Origin: Tritrichomonas musculus
Taxonomy: Eukaryota > Parabasalia > Tritrichomonadida > Tritrichomonadidae
Direction: 5' to 3'
Assembly: GCA_039105265.1 (NCBI GenBank)
Contig: JAPFFF010000075.1
Coordinates: forward strand, 186,001-250,000
Length of the DNA: 64,000 bases
The notes beneath the pieces were generated by a model. The model ran no database searches, was not told the origin of the DNA, and saw only the letters and a list, made by a program, of their open reading frames with translations. Made by a program: the position numbers and the translations under genes. Shown piece after piece: positions 10,206-20,041 of this stretch (positions within the stretch are counted from its first letter, which is position 1; each line of letters starts with the position of its first letter).

Positions 10206-13200
10206 ATGTACAAAGTTTTTTTCATCTTGCTTTTATCACATGTTTTGGCTAATGAATGCACAGAAACAGTTACAATTTCTGAAGGTGAAAAAGAAATAAG
10301 CGAAAGAGCATATGAAAACTGTAAAACTTTAGTTTATTTGCATTTATCTCAAACCTTAGAAAAAATCTCAAGTAGAGCGTTTTCAGGATGCTCAAACTTA
10401 AAAGGAACAATTAATATTCCCGATTCTGTGAATACAATTGGTGATTATGCTTTTAATAACTGCAACCAAATAACTGGACTAGTTCTAGGAAACAAAGTGC
10501 AAAGCATTGGAGACAATTCATTCTCACGATGCACAAGAATTAAAGGAGAGTTAACAATTCCAGATTCGGTAACAAATATTGGAGAGCATTGTTTTTCATA
10601 TTGTTCTTCATTTACTGCTTTGAAAATAAGCAACAAAATTAATGTAATAACAACTTATTCCTTTTATCAATTTAATGATTTAATTAATCTTCAAATTCCA
10701 GATTCAGTTACTGAAATAGAGAATTACGCATTTTCAAATTGCAGGCAATTAAAAAGTTTGGTTTTGAGTAATAATTTAGAAATCATTGGACCTCATTCTT
10801 TTTCATTCAATTTCGAACTTTCATCTGTTACAATTCCGAACTCAGTAATTCATTTATACCAATATTCATTTTATAATTGCTACAAATTAAAATCAATTAC
10901 ATTAAGCAATAATATTAAGACGATTGGAAATTATTCATTTTCAAGATGCCCAATTGCAGGCGGAATAACAATACCTGATTCAGTTACACAAATAAACAGC
11001 TATGCATTCTATTTATGTACAGATCTCAACTCAGTTAAAATTGGTCCAAATGTAAAAGTCATCGGAATGAACGCATTTGATGGATGCACAGGCCTAAAAG
11101 GAGAACTTTCAATTCCTGATTCAGTTACCGATATTGAAAGTCGAGCATTTCACAAATGTGATAATTTAACATCATTAAAATTAGGAAACAATTTGGTTAG
11201 TATTGGATTCATGGCATTTGATAATTGTGTTAGTTTGGCAGGTTCTTTAAATATCCCAAATTCTGTGAATGCAATTGGTAGGCGAGCATTTGCAAACTGC
11301 ACAAAATTGACTGGATCTTTAACCATTCCTACAAATGTTAAAGTCATAGAATATGAATCCTTCACGAATTGCAGTAACTTAAATGGTCAGCTCAAATTAC
11401 CAACTGGAATTGAAAGCATTGGAGAGCGTGCCTTTTATAACTGCAAAGGTTTAACAGGTGATCTGATAATTCCTGAAGGAGTGACAAAGATTGAGCCACA
11501 AGCATTTATGCTGTGCAATGAATTCAATGGATTACTTTCACTTGCAAGCACTGTAAAAAGTATCGGTTGGGGCGCTTTTTATAATCTTTCAAAAATAACG
11601 GGTGATCTGCAAATTCCAGAAGGAATTTCAATCATTGAAAATCAAACTTTTACCAATCTCGGATGCAAAGGACGTTTAACAATTCCACTTTCAATTAAAA
11701 TAATTAGTGCTTCAGCATTTGAAGGCTCAGGATTCACTGGTGAGTTGATTCTTCCAGAAAATCTAGAAATGATAGGCAATAATGCATTTGCAAACTGCAA
11801 AGGCTTTACTGGACCTTTGACAATTCCTTCAAAAGTTAAGACTATTGAATATGAGACATTCTTAAATTGCATAGGCTTTAATGGCTCATTAACTTTGCCG
11901 TCTAGCATTGAAAGCATTGGAGATTCAGCTTTCTACAATTGCAACCATCTGACAGGTGACTTAATTATCCCACCGAAAGTAAGAACTATTGATTCTAATG
12001 CATTTGCAAAATGTTCTGCTTTCAACGGCCAATTAAAACTTCCATCTTCATTGCTAGCAATAGGTAATCAATCTTTTTTGGGTTGTTCTAGTTTAACTGG
12101 TTCCTTGATAATTCCTTCGGAAGTAAGAGCACTTGGTAAAAAAGCATTTGAAGGGTGTCGTAAATTAAATGGAAAACTCGAATTAAATGGTAAATTTACT
12201 AATATTGAAGAATCAACGTTCAGTGGATGTTCAGGACTTACTGGAGACTTGATCATTCCAGATCAAGTAGCATCAATTGGTAAAAGTGCATTTCGCTCAT
12301 GCTCGAAACTAACTGGAAATCTTATTTTGCCATCAAGTCTCAAAACAATCGGAAACGATGCATTTTTCGAATGCAAATTCACAGGTGATTTGATTATTCC
12401 AGAAGGAGTTACAACCATTGGCTCACAAGCTTTCATATTATGCAAGGAATTTAACGGCCGATTATCAATTGCAAAATCAGTAACAAGCATTGGAAGTGGT
12501 GCATTTTCTGGTGTTTCAAATGTAATTGGTGATTTGATAATACCAGAAAGAATTACAATTATTGAAAGTCAAACGTTTTCAAGTATTGGATGCAATGGAA
12601 AACTAACTCTCCCATCAGAATTAGTTTCAATTGGATCGTTTGCATTCCAATCAACGCAATTCAATTGCCAATTGAATCTTCCAACAACTTTGAAAAGCAT
12701 CAACAAATCAGCCTTTGCCAAATCGAATTTTCATGGCGATTTGATAATTCCAGACAAACTTGAAATCATTGGAAATAAAGCATTTATGAATTGCTCAAAG
12801 TTTGCAAATAATCTTGAAATTCCATCAAGCTTGATAACGCTTGGTGAAGCCTCATTTCAAGGTTGTACTGGCTTTAATGGTAGCTTGACAATTGGTCCTC
12901 TAATTTCATCTCTTCCTGAAGATGCGTTTGAAGCAACCAATTTCAAATCAGTTCATTACGTTGGCACCAAAAATATTGAAAATTGCTACAGCGTTGGTGG
13001 AATCAATCCAGAGATCGTTTTTGTCCCCAGCAATTACGAAGGAGAGTCATTTTGTGGCAAGAAAGTAGATAAAAGCAAAAGTCCAGCTCCAACAATGGTA
13101 GACACAGCTCCAGAATCAATCACAAGCGCGGAGCCAGATAAGAATCCAATTCCAGAAGAAAAAGGCCAACATAAAAAACTAAAAACAGGCGCAATAATTG

Positions 13201-13328
13201 GAATTGCTGTTGTTGTTGGTGTTTCCGTCATTGCTGTTGTTGTTTTGGTGATTGTTTTCATTCACAAGAAAAAGATGGGTAATTCTAACCAAAATGCAGG
13301 CAGTAAACTTTTTGATGAGAATTTATAA
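10206..13328 (+). CDS. BspA-like leucine-rich repeat (LRR_5) surface protein
   Basis: A 1040-residue type I membrane protein, predicted to sit on the cell surface and contact host or bacterial ligands as proposed for BspA family members. The ATG at 10206 gives a short signal peptide (MYKVFFILLLSHVLA, cleavage near residue 15). Residues 20 to about 945 are some forty LRR_5 units of about 23 residues, with the hallmark IPDSVTxIGxxAFxxCxxL. In the middle third many units alternate with GDLIIPEGV and GxLxLPSS phrasing, showing internal duplication. A stalk with Pro, Ser, Thr and Glu (about 955-990) leads to a Val/Ile-rich membrane helix at 995-1019. The tail is about 21 residues, starting HKKKMGN. 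In trichomonads this is one of the largest gene families. No break is visible. Confidence 0.93.
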   Translation: MYKVFFILLLSHVLANECTETVTISEGEKEISERAYENCKTLVYLHLSQTLEKISSRAFSGCSNLKGTINIPDSVNTIGDYAFNNCNQITGLVLGNKVQSIGDNSFSRCTRIKGELTIPDSVTNIGEHCFSYCSSFTALKISNKINVITTYSFYQFNDLINLQIPDSVTEIENYAFSNCRQLKSLVLSNNLEIIGPHSFSFNFELSSVTIPNSVIHLYQYSFYNCYKLKSITLSNNIKTIGNYSFSRCPIAGGITIPDSVTQINSYAFYLCTDLNSVKIGPNVKVIGMNAFDGCTGLKGELSIPDSVTDIESRAFHKCDNLTSLKLGNNLVSIGFMAFDNCVSLAGSLNIPNSVNAIGRRAFANCTKLTGSLTIPTNVKVIEYESFTNCSNLNGQLKLPTGIESIGERAFYNCKGLTGDLIIPEGVTKIEPQAFMLCNEFNGLLSLASTVKSIGWGAFYNLSKITGDLQIPEGISIIENQTFTNLGCKGRLTIPLSIKIISASAFEGSGFTGELILPENLEMIGNNAFANCKGFTGPLTIPSKVKTIEYETFLNCIGFNGSLTLPSSIESIGDSAFYNCNHLTGDLIIPPKVRTIDSNAFAKCSAFNGQLKLPSSLLAIGNQSFLGCSSLTGSLIIPSEVRALGKKAFEGCRKLNGKLELNGKFTNIEESTFSGCSGLTGDLIIPDQVASIGKSAFRSCSKLTGNLILPSSLKTIGNDAFFECKFTGDLIIPEGVTTIGSQAFILCKEFNGRLSIAKSVTSIGSGAFSGVSNVIGDLIIPERITIIESQTFSSIGCNGKLTLPSELVSIGSFAFQSTQFNCQLNLPTTLKSINKSAFAKSNFHGDLIIPDKLEIIGNKAFMNCSKFANNLEIPSSLITLGEASFQGCTGFNGSLTIGPLISSLPEDAFEATNFKSVHYVGTKNIENCYSVGGINPEIVFVPSNYEGESFCGKKVDKSKSPAPTMVDTAPESITSAEPDKNPIPEEKGQHKKLKTGAIIGIAVVVGVSVIAVVVLVIVFIHKKKMGNSNQNAGSKLFDENL

Positions 13329-13611
13329 ATTTTAATAAACAAAATTAATTCAAATCGTTTTCTCTTTTTAGAAGGTTCTTTCATCTTCTTCTTTGCACGA
13401 AAGTTGCTTTTCAAAATCATTCCATTGGTTATTCTAAAGATTTTTGTCATCATTTATATTTTTTTTCAAATTGTGAAATTTACAATCTTTTGATTCATTT
13501 GTTGAAACCAATTTTATGTGTGTCTCTTTTTTGAAGTTAATTATCTTATTAAGATTCATTTAAACCATGAACTAAATAATTGGCACCAAATAAATACATT
13601 AATAAAAGAAA

Positions 13612-13682
13612 GGGGGATTAGTCTAGTGGTAAGGCACTTACTCAGGGAGTAAGGATTCTCAGGTTCGATTCCTGGATCTCTC
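13612..13682 (+). tRNA. tRNA-Pro(AGG), with unusual C33
   Basis: All arms fold: acceptor GGGGGAT/ATCTCTC (two G-U pairs), D arm GTCT/AGGC with loop AGTGGTA, anticodon stem CTTAC/GTAAG, 5-base variable loop, T arm TCAGG/CCTGG with loop TTCGATT. The seven-base anticodon loop TCAGGGA places AGG at 34-36, giving proline, with the G37 typical of eukaryotic tRNA-Pro. Position 33 is C rather than the near-universal U. A T run at 13684-13689 fits Pol III termination. No intron. Confidence 0.8.
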
Positions 13683-13783
13683 ATTTTTTGTTTTTATTTA
13701 TCAATTAAATTGAATAAATCTTTTAACTTTTTGAGATAGTTTTTTTATCGTAATTTCAATTTAATATCGTTAAACAATCAATA

Positions 13784-13830
13784 CTGCCTTTAGCTCAGTG
13801 ATATAGGACCATCAATTCGGCGTTGATATT
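13784..13830 (+). pseudogene. Partial tRNA-like sequence (Pro CGG-type), no T arm
   Basis: A box-A-like D-arm region (TAGCTCAGTGATATAGGAC) is followed by a perfect anticodon hairpin ATCAA/TTGAT. Its loop TTCGGCG would present CGG (proline). No T arm or B box follows, and the acceptor has no 3' partner. I read it as a truncated tRNA relic about 100 bp downstream of the intact tRNA-Pro. Confidence 0.4.
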
Positions 13831-13901
13831 CATTAATTGACGAAAGTAACAAAAAAGTCTCAATTCATTCTCAATTTTACTAGAAAATAAACATAAATAT
13901 C

Positions 13902-15035
13902 TACACCCCGAGCTTATTACATTTTCAAAAATAAAAATGTAATAAGAATTTTTTTTAAAAAAAAAAAAGACGAGCTGCCAAACGAACTTATGACCCTAAT
14001 TAAAAAAATTATAAATAAGAGTATCTTGTTTAATTACAAATATATATATAAATATAAAAATTATTTAAATTTATAATCTTATACTTATCATATATTTATA
14101 ATTTTTGTTCGAAAAATCAAAGATTTTTTCCTTATTACAGTATTTCTCAAATCTTATTACATAAATTGAAAAAGCCCAAAATGTAAGAACATTAATTTTT
14201 TGGTTTTTAAACGATTAAAAATAATATATTTATTATTTAGAATATTCAAACATTTATATATATCAAAATAAATATAAAATATTATACTAAACCATTTTAT
14301 GATAGGAATAAATGGACTTTTTTATTTCTTTAAAAATTGAAAGAAATTTATTATTATAAATATATAAATATTTTGGTTATTTATAGATATATAAGATTTT
14401 TTTTATGAAATTAATAATAATATTGTATTATAATTATAGATATTATGATTATCTAAAGCAAAATGTTCGGTTGAATTAAAACGAAATTTGTCTTATTTTG
14501 TATCTTGATATTAATAATAAATGTTTTTATATATAATCTTAAATATATAAGTATATTGTGCAATTTAATTGTCGTGAGGACAAAAAGATAATGCAATATA
14601 TCCAATATTTTTGTAAAAAATACTATATAAAATACTCTGAAAATATATTTAAAGTATTGAATCCTTAAAGCAAAGTACTCAAACCTTAAAGCAAAAAGTA
14701 TTCAATTATTTGACAAATAAAATAATTTCAATACTCCTTAAAGCAGGAGTATTGAATTCTTATTACAAGAGACTATTGAAATTTCAGCCATATAAAACAA
14801 ATTGAAAGGTCCTTATTACAGCTCGTTATTTTTGGAAAACGTTAAGTTTTTTTTATTAATTTTGTTAACCAAATTTTAATATATATATATAAATATAAAG
14901 ATAAATTTGTTAACCAAAAAACTAAAAAAAAAAAACGTTTTTATTTTCATGAAATATGCTCTTTTTTGGCTTTTTGAATAAATGATATTTTGATGTAATA
15001 AGAGCCGTTTAAAATAGACTTTAGCTCGGGGTGTA
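13902..15035. mobile_element. Non-autonomous hAT-like DNA transposon (1134 bp, 13-bp TIRs, 8-bp TSD)
   Basis: Terminal inverted repeats TACACCCCGAGCT at 13902-13914 and AGCTCGGGGTGTA at 15023-15035 are perfect. They are flanked by the direct duplication TAAATATC at 13894-13901 and 15036-15043; one more A could make it 9 bp. There is no coding capacity. Inside, the octamer CTTATTAC occurs at 13913, 14131, 14153, 14759 and 14812, with inverse copies at 13939 and 14995. A second inner inverted pair, ACGAGCTG/CAGCTCGT, lies near 13971 and 14818, and CCTTAAAGCA recurs three times near 14666-14745. An 8-bp duplication plus short TIRs and subterminal motif arrays fit the hAT superfamily. Mutator (9 bp) is the alternative. 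Confidence 0.75.
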
Positions 15036-15043
15036 TAAATATC

Positions 15044-15397
15044 TTTAAATTTTTTTAAAAAAATTGATTTATTTAAATTATAAAGATCAATATTGATACA
15101 GAAGAAAATTTTCAAATTTAATGAAATCATAAAGTTATAAATGTTTCTTTGCTCTTTTCAAAATAGGCTTGCTATATCTCAATAACTGATTTCAATTATC
15201 AGTACTTTTTTGATATTGATAACGAAATTATTAATTTGATAACTGATCTCGATATCAAATATTGATTATAATTTCAAACATAATTCCCAAACATGAATTA
15301 AAGAATATTAAAATCAAATAAACTCAAACTAATAAAAATATTTGTATCAATTTATTTCTCTTACTTGCTTGTAATTGCCAATATTAATGTCAAAAAC
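15044..15397. other. Spacer between transposon and tRNA, no gene seen
   Basis: AT-rich flank. The only signal is the TTTTT (minus-strand sense) at 15392-15396, which would terminate the adjacent minus-strand tRNA. Confidence 0.5.
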
Positions 15398-15468
15398 GGG
15401 GCAACTGGGATTCGAACCCAGATCTCAAGGGAGACAGCCGAGTATCCTGCCATTTGGACTATTGCCTC
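15398..15468 (-). tRNA. tRNA-Asp(GTC)-like, imperfect anticodon stem
   Basis: Read on the minus strand: acceptor GAGGCAA/TTGCCCC (one A-C mismatch), D arm GTCC/GGAT, T arm CTGGG/CCCAG with loop TTCGAAT, and a T run after the 3' end. In standard register the loop CTGTCTC has U33 and anticodon GTC (aspartate). The anticodon stem CTCGG/CCTTG has two central mismatches, however. Pairing CTCGG with TTGAG instead makes a 9-base loop. It may be a mutated or dead copy, and identity is tentative. The A and B boxes are intact. Confidence 0.5.
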
Positions 15469-15673
15469 TTTTTGTTATTACTCTATTATCTAATTTTTCA
15501 CTTATTCATTTTACTTCTCTTATTATAATTTATTTGAAAAAAAAAAATTTATCAAAAAGTGATTTTTGCATCTAAATATTCAATATAATATGACGCTTTC
15601 TGTAATTTATAATAAAAATGAAAAATACACATTTCGATATAAGTGAGAAGCATTTTAGGAAGAATTACTTTAT

Positions 15674-16540
15674 TTATTTAATATTTTTGAAATCAAGAAT
15701 CTTTTCTTGTGCTTCTTGATTGCCTTGATTAGCTGATTATTCAAAGTACTCTCTCGCTTTTATTAAATCTTTTTCACATTCATCTCCAATTTCATATTTA
15801 ATGTCAACAATCAGTTGTGATTTTGCATTTCCAAGATCTGCTGAACATTTAAAATATTCAAATGCTTCTTTCTTATCTTGTCCAGCGCCACAAATTCCTT
15901 CATCGTATATTACGGCAAGGTTCAGAAGTGCGTCTGCGTTGTTGAGTGCAGCTGCTCTTTATAGAGATCAACAGATTTTTTCTCATTTTGAACAACGCCA
16001 TCACCTTTTGCATACCTGACTGCAAGATTGAAAATACTTTTTGAATTTTGTTGATTCAATTTGAATGCCTTTTCAAAAAGTTCTGCTGCATTTGCTTTGT
16101 TTTCAGGGATACCTTCAGCAATAAAGAACGCCGAGGTTGAAGCATGCTCGACTAATGTTATAATCAACAGCTTTTTGATAATACTTTTCTGCTTCTTTTT
16201 GATCTTTTTTAACTAAATCTCCTTTGGAATACATCACGCCAAGATTAAATACTGTCTTTGATTTGTTTTGATTTATCTTGTACAACATCTTCACCTCTGG
16301 AGTACATTGTCCCAAGATTGAGTTGCGCTTCTGGGTCACCTTGATCGGCTGCCATTTGATAAAGTCTGACTGCTTTTTCTTTGTCTTGAGGAACTCCTCT
16401 GTCTCCTTTTGCATATATGACACCAAGATTGAATTGTGCTTCTTGAATGCCTTTTTCTGATGCTGCTTGATAAAGTTCAACTGCCTTCTGAAATTATTTT
16501 TCTATTTTATCGGCAAACAAGCTTTTATCATTCCAAATAA
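15674..16540 (-). pseudogene. Sel1-repeat protein pseudogene
   Basis: Sel1 motifs line up along the minus strand but change frame and hit stops. Visible units include KTVFNLGVMYSKGDLVKKDQ, AACFNLGVLY-like and SIFNLAVRYAKGDGVVQNEK, and a last unit near 15700-15760 (SANQGNQEAQEKILDF) after an in-frame TAA. The 5' side has no kinase or other partner domain and no start that would make the repeats continuous. It is probably a detached fragment of a kinase/Sel1 or pure Sel1 gene. Confidence 0.65.
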
Positions 16541-17135
16541 TTTCATTATAACAATGAAATCGTTATATTATTTCCTTAAAGATTTATATGACTCATTAAA
16601 GAAAATGCGTTTTTAACAATCCTCAAACAGTTCATGTTGTGTTGTTAAAGCATTGTTTTTAAATATAATAATCTAATGATACCAATGAACAATTGATGCA
16701 TAAGGGATTATTTACTTATAAAAAATCAAATGAAGATAAGAATAATTGTTATATTAATAAAAATGATAATGATAGAATGTTTTTAATTTGTTATATTTTT
16801 ATTTGAGTGTTATCAAATGACCATTCAAAAAATTGAATACTATGATCGGAGAAAAAATGATAATATAAACGGCTTTAAAAATTGAATGAAAATTTTCGAA
16901 AAAAAATTTAGTGATTTCAATTGAGGATTAAATTGAACAAAAATTAAAGCTAATTTGGGACTAAATGCATATCATATAATTGAAATATCTTATTTAAATA
17001 AACAATAATTTTTTGGTTATTAAGATATTAGCATTTTTTGAATAGAGTTTCAAATCACTTTTTCTGAAATACTTATCTTCTCAATTTATAAAATTTTATA
17101 AAATTTTTTCCAAAAATTTTATGCCATTGTAATAC
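16541..17135. other. AT-rich spacer, no gene seen
   Basis: About 600 bp of low-complexity AT sequence upstream of the kinase gene. No RNA gene or open frame is supported. Confidence 0.5.
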
Positions 17136-19043
17136 ATGTATTCAAGGAGAAGAAGAAGTGTCAAACAAAGGCCAGGGTCCAGACAAAAGACTATACCTAA
17201 ATATACAATACAATATATCAACTTCGATAATGCGACTAAAGAAATTCATGTTTCGGGAAGTACAAGAATTAAAAGTCTTCCATCAAATTTTTTAGATAAT
17301 TATGATGATGATGACAGTACTAACTGGTTGATTTATATTAATGATTCACTTATTCAAGATACAGAAAAAACTGTTAAAGCTATTTGTAAAAAAATAAAAA
17401 ATAAAATAAAATTTATAAAGAAAAAGCCAAAAAATATCAAAATATTTACTGTAAATAATTTATCCGGCAAAGATAAGTCCATCGATCCAATAAAAAATGA
17501 AAAATTAATGAAATTTTTAAATATCCCTTTAACAAATGATAATTTATTAGTATTTAACTCTGAATGTCAATTGGAATGTATTAATGATGAAAATTATAGA
17601 GAAAAATTTCAAGATGGAAAAGATTATTATATAATATCTTATCCATCAAGAATTAAAGACAATCTTGATAAATTACAATCTCCAATAACACCTGAAACTA
17701 GGCCAATTATTTCTGAAATTAAAACCTTTTTGGGTATTCATTTAGTAGATCTTTTACAAATTTTATGTATTTTGTTCATTATTGACAACGACAAAAATAT
17801 CAAGCAAACGATATTTAGATCTCTTTCGCAGAGTTCATTCATACCGATTAAGTATTCAATCAATCAATTTCAAAAAGAATTGGATTCTCCGATTTCAGCC
17901 AATGAATTCTACTTGACATTTTTGATTTCATTAAAAGCGCTACGAAAAGACAAATCAAAGACAAGTTTCTCTGATATTTTCTCTCAACTTTTTGACAAAA
18001 ACGATAAGTCCAAATCGCCATTTATTATTTTTGACTTAGACAAAGTTTTGATTTCAAAAAATATTAAACAAGGTTCAATTGTTTACCACAGAGAACGTAA
18101 TTTCTACGTTAACTATATAGGGCAAAGTGCAAGGAACCCAAGTAAATTTGTTTATTTTGATCATTTCAAGAAAAAGAGACAATCCTTACGGTATCCACAA
18201 TATAAAAAACGGTTAAATTTTGAAGATATGTTCTTTGAATTGAAAGATATCAAAGACATTAAAAATATTGATGAAGGAGCTTTTGGAAAAGTTAGTGTTT
18301 TTACTGATAAAAATGATCATCAATATGCCGTAAAAATTATTCACCCTAGATCTGAATTTGGAGCCCGTTATCAAGTTTTGATCATGAGAGAATCGATGAT
18401 AATGCATAAATTAAGCCATCCTTTAATAAATAGATTGATTGGAATTAATCTTCAATCATTTAAAAATCCAACAAAACTTCAACCAACAATTATTACAGAA
18501 TACATGCCAAATGGAAATTTGTATGATTTTTTACATTCTGAAAAAAGAAAGGAAATTTTAACAAGCACAAAAAAGATAATTTTAATCATTGGGATTGCCG
18601 ATGCTATGGAATATCTTCACGAAGAAGGTATTGCACATCGAGACTTGAAAACAAAAAATATTCTTCTTGATGAGAATTATAATATAAGAATTTGTGATTT
18701 TGGCCAGGCGAGAATTTTCCCTGAACATTTTATAAATACAATAAAAATTAGCATATCAGGTGTATTTGGGACACCTTGGTACATTCCTCCTGAAATATTA
18801 AGAGGTGATAATGTTTCATATGAACCAAAACTTGTTGATGTTTATGCATTTGCAATTGTTGTTTATGAAATTATTACAGAGAAAATGCCATATCCGGCTG
18901 AATTCAATATATTCCATATTGTTCAAAAAGTAACAAGAGGTTATCGTCCTCAAAAAACAGATGATTTTACTGATCAAATGTGGTCGCTACTGAAGAGCTG
19001 CTGGAATGAAAATCCAAAAGAACGTGTCCATCTTTTGAAATGA
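17136..19043 (+). CDS. TKL-type protein kinase; first part of a kinase-pseudokinase gene
   Basis: The ATG at 17136 opens a basic N-terminus (MYSRRRRSVKQRPGSR), then about 350 residues of unassigned sequence and a full kinase domain at about 374-632. Active-site residues are present: glycine loop DEGAFGKV, K400 in AVKI, HRDLKTKN with D503, DFG from D521, the GTPWYIPPE activation end, and DVYAFAIVVYEI. Predicted to be an active serine/threonine or dual-specificity kinase of the tyrosine-kinase-like group expanded in trichomonads. The frame stops at TGA 19041-19043 inside the last kinase helix, just after NPKERVHLLK. The -1 frame there reads SFEMIKKKLRNF, exactly the expected continuation, and runs into the next entry. 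A small insertion/deletion near 19025-19030, or a sequencing error, best explains this. Confidence 0.85.
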   Translation: MYSRRRRSVKQRPGSRQKTIPKYTIQYINFDNATKEIHVSGSTRIKSLPSNFLDNYDDDDSTNWLIYINDSLIQDTEKTVKAICKKIKNKIKFIKKKPKNIKIFTVNNLSGKDKSIDPIKNEKLMKFLNIPLTNDNLLVFNSECQLECINDENYREKFQDGKDYYIISYPSRIKDNLDKLQSPITPETRPIISEIKTFLGIHLVDLLQILCILFIIDNDKNIKQTIFRSLSQSSFIPIKYSINQFQKELDSPISANEFYLTFLISLKALRKDKSKTSFSDIFSQLFDKNDKSKSPFIIFDLDKVLISKNIKQGSIVYHRERNFYVNYIGQSARNPSKFVYFDHFKKKRQSLRYPQYKKRLNFEDMFFELKDIKDIKNIDEGAFGKVSVFTDKNDHQYAVKIIHPRSEFGARYQVLIMRESMIMHKLSHPLINRLIGINLQSFKNPTKLQPTIITEYMPNGNLYDFLHSEKRKEILTSTKKIILIIGIADAMEYLHEEGIAHRDLKTKNILLDENYNIRICDFGQARIFPEHFINTIKISISGVFGTPWYIPPEILRGDNVSYEPKLVDVYAFAIVVYEIITEKMPYPAEFNIFHIVQKVTRGYRPQKTDDFTDQMWSLLKSCWNENPKERVHLLK

Positions 19044-20041
19044 TCAAGAAAAAATTAAGAAATTTTGAATCATTCATCAAAGGAGATATAAACAAGAGAG
19101 AAATAGAAGAATTTCAAAATTCAATCAAAAATCAATCTGTATCATATAGCCATTTCATAATGAATCGGCATTATGTTCATGAAAGTGAAGTAGATTTTAT
19201 TTTCAAAGATCATGGAAACCTAAGATTTTGCAATGTTAAACTTGGAGAAGGCGAAAACTCAAATGTTTATCTTTACGAAAACACAGAAAAATTTGCAGTT
19301 CGAATCTTTGATAAACCCAATTTTAGAACGTATCATCAAATGCTTTTAATCAGTCAGTCTTTGATTCTTTATAAACTTGATCATCCAGCAATTTTGAAAT
19401 TTTTTGGCTTGAATTTTGTTTCCTTTAATTCATCGAATCTTATCTTACCAAAAATGATCACTGAATACGTTCCGAATGGTTCACTTAGAAAGTTGATTGA
19501 TGAAAAGTCAACAAAACTGGACACAACAAAGAAAGCAATAATTTTGATTCTAGTTGCAAGTGCAATGAAATACATTCATAGAAAAGGTATCATTTGTGGC
19601 CAACTTAATCCTAAAAGTATCCTTCTTGATTCAAATTTAAATCCAAAACTAAAATTTAATGAGTTCTTCAGTGAATATGAAATAAATAATACAATACCAA
19701 TTGAATATATAGCACCTGAGCTGATTGAGAACAGAAAATCATCATCTATTTCTTGTTCAATTGACTCATATTCATTTGGAACTTTAATTTATGAATTGTT
19801 TGGTGGAAAGTTTGATGATAAAAAATTCAAAACAATATTATTTGATGGTTATAGAATGGAATTACCAAATGGTTTAACGCCTCAAATGAGCGAATTGGTG
19901 TTAAGATGTTGGGATCAAATTCCAAATCAAAGAATTGGATTTGATGAAATTTATGAAAAATTTTCGAATAATATTTTGCTATATTTTTCAAATGACGTTG
20001 ATGTGGAAGAAGTTCAAAATGTCATTTATAAATGTATATGA
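19040..20041 (+). CDS. Pseudokinase domain; probable continuation of the upstream kinase gene
   Basis: 333 residues, overlapping the previous frame by four bases. Residues 1-12 complete the last helix of the upstream kinase. A second kinase fold then starts near residue 65 (GEGENSNVYLY). The key residues are lost: the VAIK lysine is Arg (FAVRIFD), the HRD loop reads CGQLNPKS, and no DFG is seen (KFNEF in its place). The scaffold remains: HPAILKFFGL, ITEYVPNGSLRKLI, YIAPELI, DSYSFGTLIYEL and RCWDQIPNQR. It is therefore a pseudokinase, most likely a regulatory domain of the upstream kinase, and probably not an independent gene. Its ATG lies within the helix that the upstream domain needs. The acidic end (DVDVEEVQNVIYKC) resembles the linker after the kinase tail at 37.5 kb. 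Confidence 0.75.
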   Translation: MIKKKLRNFESFIKGDINKREIEEFQNSIKNQSVSYSHFIMNRHYVHESEVDFIFKDHGNLRFCNVKLGEGENSNVYLYENTEKFAVRIFDKPNFRTYHQMLLISQSLILYKLDHPAILKFFGLNFVSFNSSNLILPKMITEYVPNGSLRKLIDEKSTKLDTTKKAIILILVASAMKYIHRKGIICGQLNPKSILLDSNLNPKLKFNEFFSEYEINNTIPIEYIAPELIENRKSSSISCSIDSYSFGTLIYELFGGKFDDKKFKTILFDGYRMELPNGLTPQMSELVLRCWDQIPNQRIGFDEIYEKFSNNILLYFSNDVDVEEVQNVIYKCI

